DNA of 20,034 nt from DATBIO01 sp036556965. GTDB taxonomy: Bacteria; Acidobacteriota; Vicinamibacteria; Fen-336. Positions 16,962 through 20,034 of the stretch are shown here, one piece after another. Position numbers and translations under genes: made by a program. The notes below the pieces were generated by a model. That model saw nothing but the letters and a program-made list of their open reading frames with translations, searched no databases and had not been told where the DNA came from. The stretch spans positions 1 through 20,034 of the forward strand of contig DATBIO010000172.1 in NCBI GenBank assembly GCA_036556965.1, in the 5' to 3' direction. The first letter of the stretch is position 1; the number at the start of each line of letters is the position of its first letter.

Positions 16962-19364
16962 TTACTTGTCCTTCATGTCGTAGACGCCGTCCCAGTCGGG
17001 GGCGGGCGGGGTCTCCATGAAGTACTGGCAGCGGCGGGCGTAGAGGTCGAAGGTCATGTCCAGGGGGAACGCCTCCTGGCCCGCGCGGAAGAGGGCGAGC
17101 GCCTCCTTCCAGTTGCGCTCCTTGTACTGGATGAGGGCGCGGTCGTGCACGTCGAGCAGGCGCGCCATCTCCGGCTTGAGGGGCGGCCCCGCCTCCGCCA
17201 GCACCTCGTAGATGCGCACCGGCATCTGCTTGCCCTTCACCCGGATGCGGTCCAGCTCGCGCGACACGAAGCGCCTCCCGATCTTGGCCAGGGTGTACTC
17301 CGAGATCATGATGTGCGCCCCGTACTGCTTGGTGGCCCCCTCCAGGCGCGAGGCCAGGTTCACGGCGTCGCCGATGGCGGTGTACTCCATCCGCTTCTCG
17401 GAGCCGATGTTGCCGCAGATCACCAGGCCCGTGGAGATGCCGAGGCCGGTGTCGATGGCCTTCTGTCCCCGCTGCTTGCGCTGCTGGTTGTAGGCGGCGA
17501 GCTGGGCCTGCATCTCGAGGGCGGTAGCCACCGCGTTCACGGGGTCCGTGTCCGGGCGGGCGAAGGGCGCACCGAAGACGGCCATGATGGCGTCGCCGAT
17601 GAACTTGTCGAGGATGCCCCCGTACTTGAAGATCACGTCCACCATGTAGGAGAAGTACTCGTTGAGCATCTCCACGATGTCGTGGGCGTCCGCGCCCTCG
17701 GTGAGGGTGGTGTAGGAGCGGATGTCGGAGAACAGGATGCTGGCCTCCTGCCGCACGCCGCCCAGGGCCAGCTCGGCGTCCTCGTGCAGGAGCCGGTCCG
17801 CCACCTCGCGGGACATGTAGCGGCTGAGGCTGCTCTTCACGCGCTTCTCGCGGGTGATGTCCTCCATGACCAGCACCAGCCCCTGGCCGTCCCCCGAGGC
17901 GTCGCGCAGGGGCACCACGTTCGCGTTCACGGTGAGGTCCTTGCCCTGGTCGTTGCGGCAGGGCAGGTCGTAGCCCAGGAAGGCGCTGCCCGTCCTCTGC
18001 ACCTGGGCCAAGGCGTCGAGGAGCTCGCCGCTGGCCGCCCCCAGCACGTCCGCCGCGGGCCGGCCCACCAGGGTGTTGTCCTCCACGGTGGCGCTCGGCG
18101 CCGCGCCGAGGATGCGGCTGGAGGCGGTGTTGGCGCTGGTGAGCTTGCCCCCGCCGTCCACGGTGAGCACGCCGTTGCTGAGGCTCTGCAGGATGTTCTC
18201 CAGGTAGGCCTTCATGCCCCGCACGCGCTCGTAGAGCTGGGCGTTGTCGATGGCCACCGCGGCCTGGGCGGAGATGGCGCCCAGCAGGTGCTCGTCGGCC
18301 TCCGTGAACCGCCCCGCGCGCTTGTTGATCACCTGGGTGACCCCCAGCACCTGGCCGGTGGTGTTGCGGATGGGCATGCAGAGGATGGTGCGCGTGCGGT
18401 AGCCCGTCTTCTGGTCCACCTCCTGGTTGAAGAGGGGGTGGGCGTAGGCGTCGGCGATGTTCAGGGTCTCGCCGGTGGTGGCCACGTGCCCGGCGATGCC
18501 CTGCTTCAGGGGAAAGCGGATCTCCGCCGTGTCCATGCCCTGGGCCACCTTGCTCCAGAGCTCGCCCGACGCGCGGTCGATCAGGAACAGCGAGCTGCGC
18601 TCCGCCCCGATGATCTCGCTGGCCTTGCGCATGACGGTCTGGATGAGGGTGGCCAGGTCCAGGGTGCGCGAGAGCGCGCTGCTCACCTCGAGCAGGGTGG
18701 ACACCTCCTGCTGCTTGGCCCGCACCTGCTCGTAGAGCACGGCGTTCTGCAGGGCCACCCCGAGCATCACCCCGAAGCGCTGGAGGGCGGCCTGGTCGTC
18801 GTCGGTGAAGGTCCCCTGCTTGCGGTTGATCACGGAGACCACGCCCACCACGTCGCCCTCCTTGCTGCGCACGGGAACGCAGAGCATGGAGCGCGTGCGG
18901 TAGCCGGTCTTCTGGTCGAACTCGGGGTTGAAGAGCGGGTGCTCGTAGACGTCGGCGATGTTCAGGCTCTCGCCGGTGCTGGCCACGTGCCCGGCGATGC
19001 CCTGGTTCAGGGGGAAGCGGATCTCCTCGGTGTCCACGCCCTGCGCCACCTTGCTCCAGAGCTCGCCCTTCTCGCGGTCCACCAGGAACAGCGAGGCCCG
19101 GTCGGCCTGCAGCAGGCTGGTGGTGCGCTGGAGGATCTTCTCGATGAGGGGCACCAGCTCGAGCTGGCTGCCCAGGGACTCCGCCGCCTCCAGGAGCACG
19201 GCCTGCTCGCGCTGCGCGCGGGCGGCCTCCTGCAGGGCGGAGCCCATCTGATCCGGAGAGAGGCCGCGCACGGCGACGTCGAGCCGCTCTCCCTCCAGGT
19301 CGATCAGGGACGCGAGCAGGTCGCTGCCGCGCACACTCTTGCCCGTCTCTGCCTCACTCGCCAT
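16962..19364 (-). CDS. GAF-GAF-PAS class III adenylate cyclase (CyaB-like)
   Basis: An 800-residue soluble cyclase laid out like cyanobacterial CyaB1: GAF-A about 65-210, GAF-B about 228-378, PAS about 383-505, catalytic domain about 535-722, and a C-terminal helical tail ending APDWDGVYDMKDK. Metal-binding aspartates are Asp547 (FSDIRSY) and Asp591 (GDAIMAVFGAP). Lys587 and Thr662 are the purine-selecting pair typical of ATP, and Asn669 and Arg673 are the transition-state residues. All are present, so it should make cAMP. GAF-B keeps the full cyclic-nucleotide NKFDE motif (Asn347, Lys348, Phe353, Asp357, Glu358); GAF-A has Arg181 and Gln191 instead, so only GAF-B is a likely allosteric cAMP site. 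The ATG is preceded by GAGGG. It lies upstream of, and is coupled to, the HD-protein gene. Confidence 0.93.
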   Translation of the reverse strand: MASEAETGKSVRGSDLLASLIDLEGERLDVAVRGLSPDQMGSALQEAARAQREQAVLLEAAESLGSQLELVPLIEKILQRTTSLLQADRASLFLVDREKGELWSKVAQGVDTEEIRFPLNQGIAGHVASTGESLNIADVYEHPLFNPEFDQKTGYRTRSMLCVPVRSKEGDVVGVVSVINRKQGTFTDDDQAALQRFGVMLGVALQNAVLYEQVRAKQQEVSTLLEVSSALSRTLDLATLIQTVMRKASEIIGAERSSLFLIDRASGELWSKVAQGMDTAEIRFPLKQGIAGHVATTGETLNIADAYAHPLFNQEVDQKTGYRTRTILCMPIRNTTGQVLGVTQVINKRAGRFTEADEHLLGAISAQAAVAIDNAQLYERVRGMKAYLENILQSLSNGVLTVDGGGKLTSANTASSRILGAAPSATVEDNTLVGRPAADVLGAASGELLDALAQVQRTGSAFLGYDLPCRNDQGKDLTVNANVVPLRDASGDGQGLVLVMEDITREKRVKSSLSRYMSREVADRLLHEDAELALGGVRQEASILFSDIRSYTTLTEGADAHDIVEMLNEYFSYMVDVIFKYGGILDKFIGDAIMAVFGAPFARPDTDPVNAVATALEMQAQLAAYNQQRKQRGQKAIDTGLGISTGLVICGNIGSEKRMEYTAIGDAVNLASRLEGATKQYGAHIMISEYTLAKIGRRFVSRELDRIRVKGKQMPVRIYEVLAEAGPPLKPEMARLLDVHDRALIQYKERNWKEALALFRAGQEAFPLDMTFDLYARRCQYFMETPPAPDWDGVYDMKDK

Positions 19365-19412
19365 GGTCCACCCTCTGCTTGTTCACCCCGCCGACGAGGA
19401 GAGGCCCACCCT

Positions 19413-19439
19413 CCCGCCCGCGTCACCGACGCGGGCGGG
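19413..19439. terminator. Perfect 12-bp stem hairpin upstream of the cyclase gene
   Basis: CCCGCCCGCGTC and GACGCGGGCGGG are perfect inverted arms with a three-base loop. It is the strongest inverted repeat seen in the window. It lies in the 154-base gap after the PII-like gene, 48 bases before the cyclase start. It could terminate the upstream transcript or act as an mRNA leader structure. There is no T tract on either strand. Confidence 0.5.
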
Positions 19440-19470
19440 TCACGAAAGGCGCAGGCCCGTTTGCGGGGGG

Positions 19471-19490
19471 CCCCCCTGTGGCCAGGGGGG
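19471..19490. terminator. Second hairpin after the PII-like gene
   Basis: CCCCCCTG, tetraloop, CAGGGGGG: a perfect 8-bp stem 28 bases after the PII-like stop codon. Six Gs immediately beside it (19465-19470) could pair with the same Cs, giving two exclusive folds. It is probably a terminator or attenuator between the PII-like and cyclase genes. Confidence 0.45.
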
Positions 19491-19518
19491 CGACGTTACG
19501 CCCGTTACCGCGCGATGG

Positions 19519-19875
19519 TCAAGACGTGGCCCCCGCCTTGACCGCCTCCGCCTCCACGAAGCCGAGGGCGCGATCCACGGGCACCTCGAACACGAAGCCG
19601 ATGCCCGGCTTGTCGAGCTGTCCCTCCTTCACCATCGCGTTGAGGACCTGCTCGGTGAGCCACTCCTCGATGATGATGAAGATGATCTCCTTCTCCGGCT
19701 GGATGGCGATCCCGAGGGGTCCCAGCCTCTCGCGCATGCCCTGGCCGCGGCCGAACATGACGGTGGCCGCCGGGGCCCCTCCGCGGATGGCCGCTCCCAC
19801 CACGTCGTCGGCCTTGCCGCGCTGCACGATGGCGATGATCATCTTGAGCTTCTTGCTCTTGGCATCACTGGACAT
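19519..19875 (-). CDS. PII-like signalling protein
   Basis: A 118-residue protein of the PII/GlnB-like fold: a beta-alpha-beta start (KLKMIIAIVQRGKADDVVGA), a loop with FGRGQGMRERLGPLG where classical PII has its T-loop, and a second half (EKEIIFIIIEEWLTEQVLNA, then GIGFVFEVPVDRALG). It lacks the uridylylated tyrosine region of GlnB, so it is a non-canonical member. It starts ten bases after the DUF1538 gene, whose stop codon touches its AGGAGG ribosome site, so the two are translated together. Such PII-like proteins commonly pair with a membrane protein they regulate. The ligand is not evident from sequence. Hairpins follow the gene. Confidence 0.85.
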   Translation of the reverse strand: MSSDAKSKKLKMIIAIVQRGKADDVVGAAIRGGAPAATVMFGRGQGMRERLGPLGIAIQPEKEIIFIIIEEWLTEQVLNAMVKEGQLDKPGIGFVFEVPVDRALGFVEAEAVKAGATS

Positions 19876-19884
19876 GGAGACCTC

Positions 19885-20034
19885 CTACGCAGCCGCGGAC
19901 GCGGACGGCGTCGTCTTTTGGATGAACAGGCCGAGGGCCAGGACGGCGATGATGGGCCACACCGACCCCATGGCGATGAGCGAGAAGCCGTCGGCCCCGC
20001 CGACGGCCGCCGCCACCCCCAGGCCGAGGGCGAT
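19885..20034 (-). CDS. C-terminal end of a DUF1538-type membrane protein
   Basis: The last 49 codons of a gene entering from the right edge. The visible sequence has two hydrophobic segments separated by GADGFSLIAMGSVWPII and ends in a short polar tail, TTPSASAAA. This resembles the C-terminus of DUF1538 integral membrane proteins, which often neighbour PII-like genes; no transport substrate can be assigned. The stop codon lies within the ribosome site of the PII-like gene. The identity rests on a short tail plus context, so it is tentative. Confidence 0.6.
   Translation of the reverse strand: MALGLGVAAAVGGADGFSLIAMGSVWPIIAVLALGLFIQKTTPSASAAA

Overview
This is a very GC-rich, gene-dense bacterial window with short intergenic gaps and many GTG/ATG genes behind clear Shine-Dalgarno sites. 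It contains no rRNA, tRNA, transposase or CRISPR array that I can see. The gene mix is unusual: an actinobacterial-style fused 2-oxoglutarate decarboxylase (Kgd), a mycobacterial Sdh1-like succinate dehydrogenase, a ferredoxin-type 2-oxoacid oxidoreductase, a cyanobacterial-style GAF-GAF-PAS adenylate cyclase and a DevBCA-like exporter. Together these suggest a high-GC soil or subsurface lineage such as Acidobacteriota. That placement is an inference from gene content, not a measured one.

Region 1 (1-11208) is built around 2-oxoglutarate and succinate. The start of a 2-oxoacid:ferredoxin oxidoreductase alpha subunit (minus strand, cut by the window edge) diverges from an operon of sdhC, sdhA, sdhB and a small TPR-like gene. 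A glutamine synthetase gene follows, with its own strong promoter and a 9-bp-arm dyad over the -10 box. A convergent kgd gene comes next, and it diverges from a Sad/GabD-like succinate-semialdehyde dehydrogenase. Kgd plus the dehydrogenase would take 2-oxoglutarate to succinate without succinyl-CoA, the dehydrogenase complex would oxidise the succinate, and glutamine synthetase consumes the glutamate derived from the same node.

Region 2 (11209-14648) is a self-contained efflux operon: a TetR regulator with a dyad next to its promoter, then a DevC/FtsX-type permease, an ATPase and a membrane-fusion protein. No outer-membrane channel is present.

Region 3 (14742-20034, all minus strand) is second-messenger and nitrogen-type signalling. 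Read in the direction of transcription it holds the end of a DUF1538 membrane protein, a PII-like protein, two strong hairpins, a GAF-GAF-PAS class III adenylate cyclase, an HD-domain protein, then a PAS-GGDEF protein with a degenerate active site and a stub of an EAL domain. The roughly 270-nt leader of the PAS-GGDEF gene contains what I read as a GEMM-I type cyclic-dinucleotide riboswitch with adenine at the ligand-discriminating position. This is the most interesting single element in the window.
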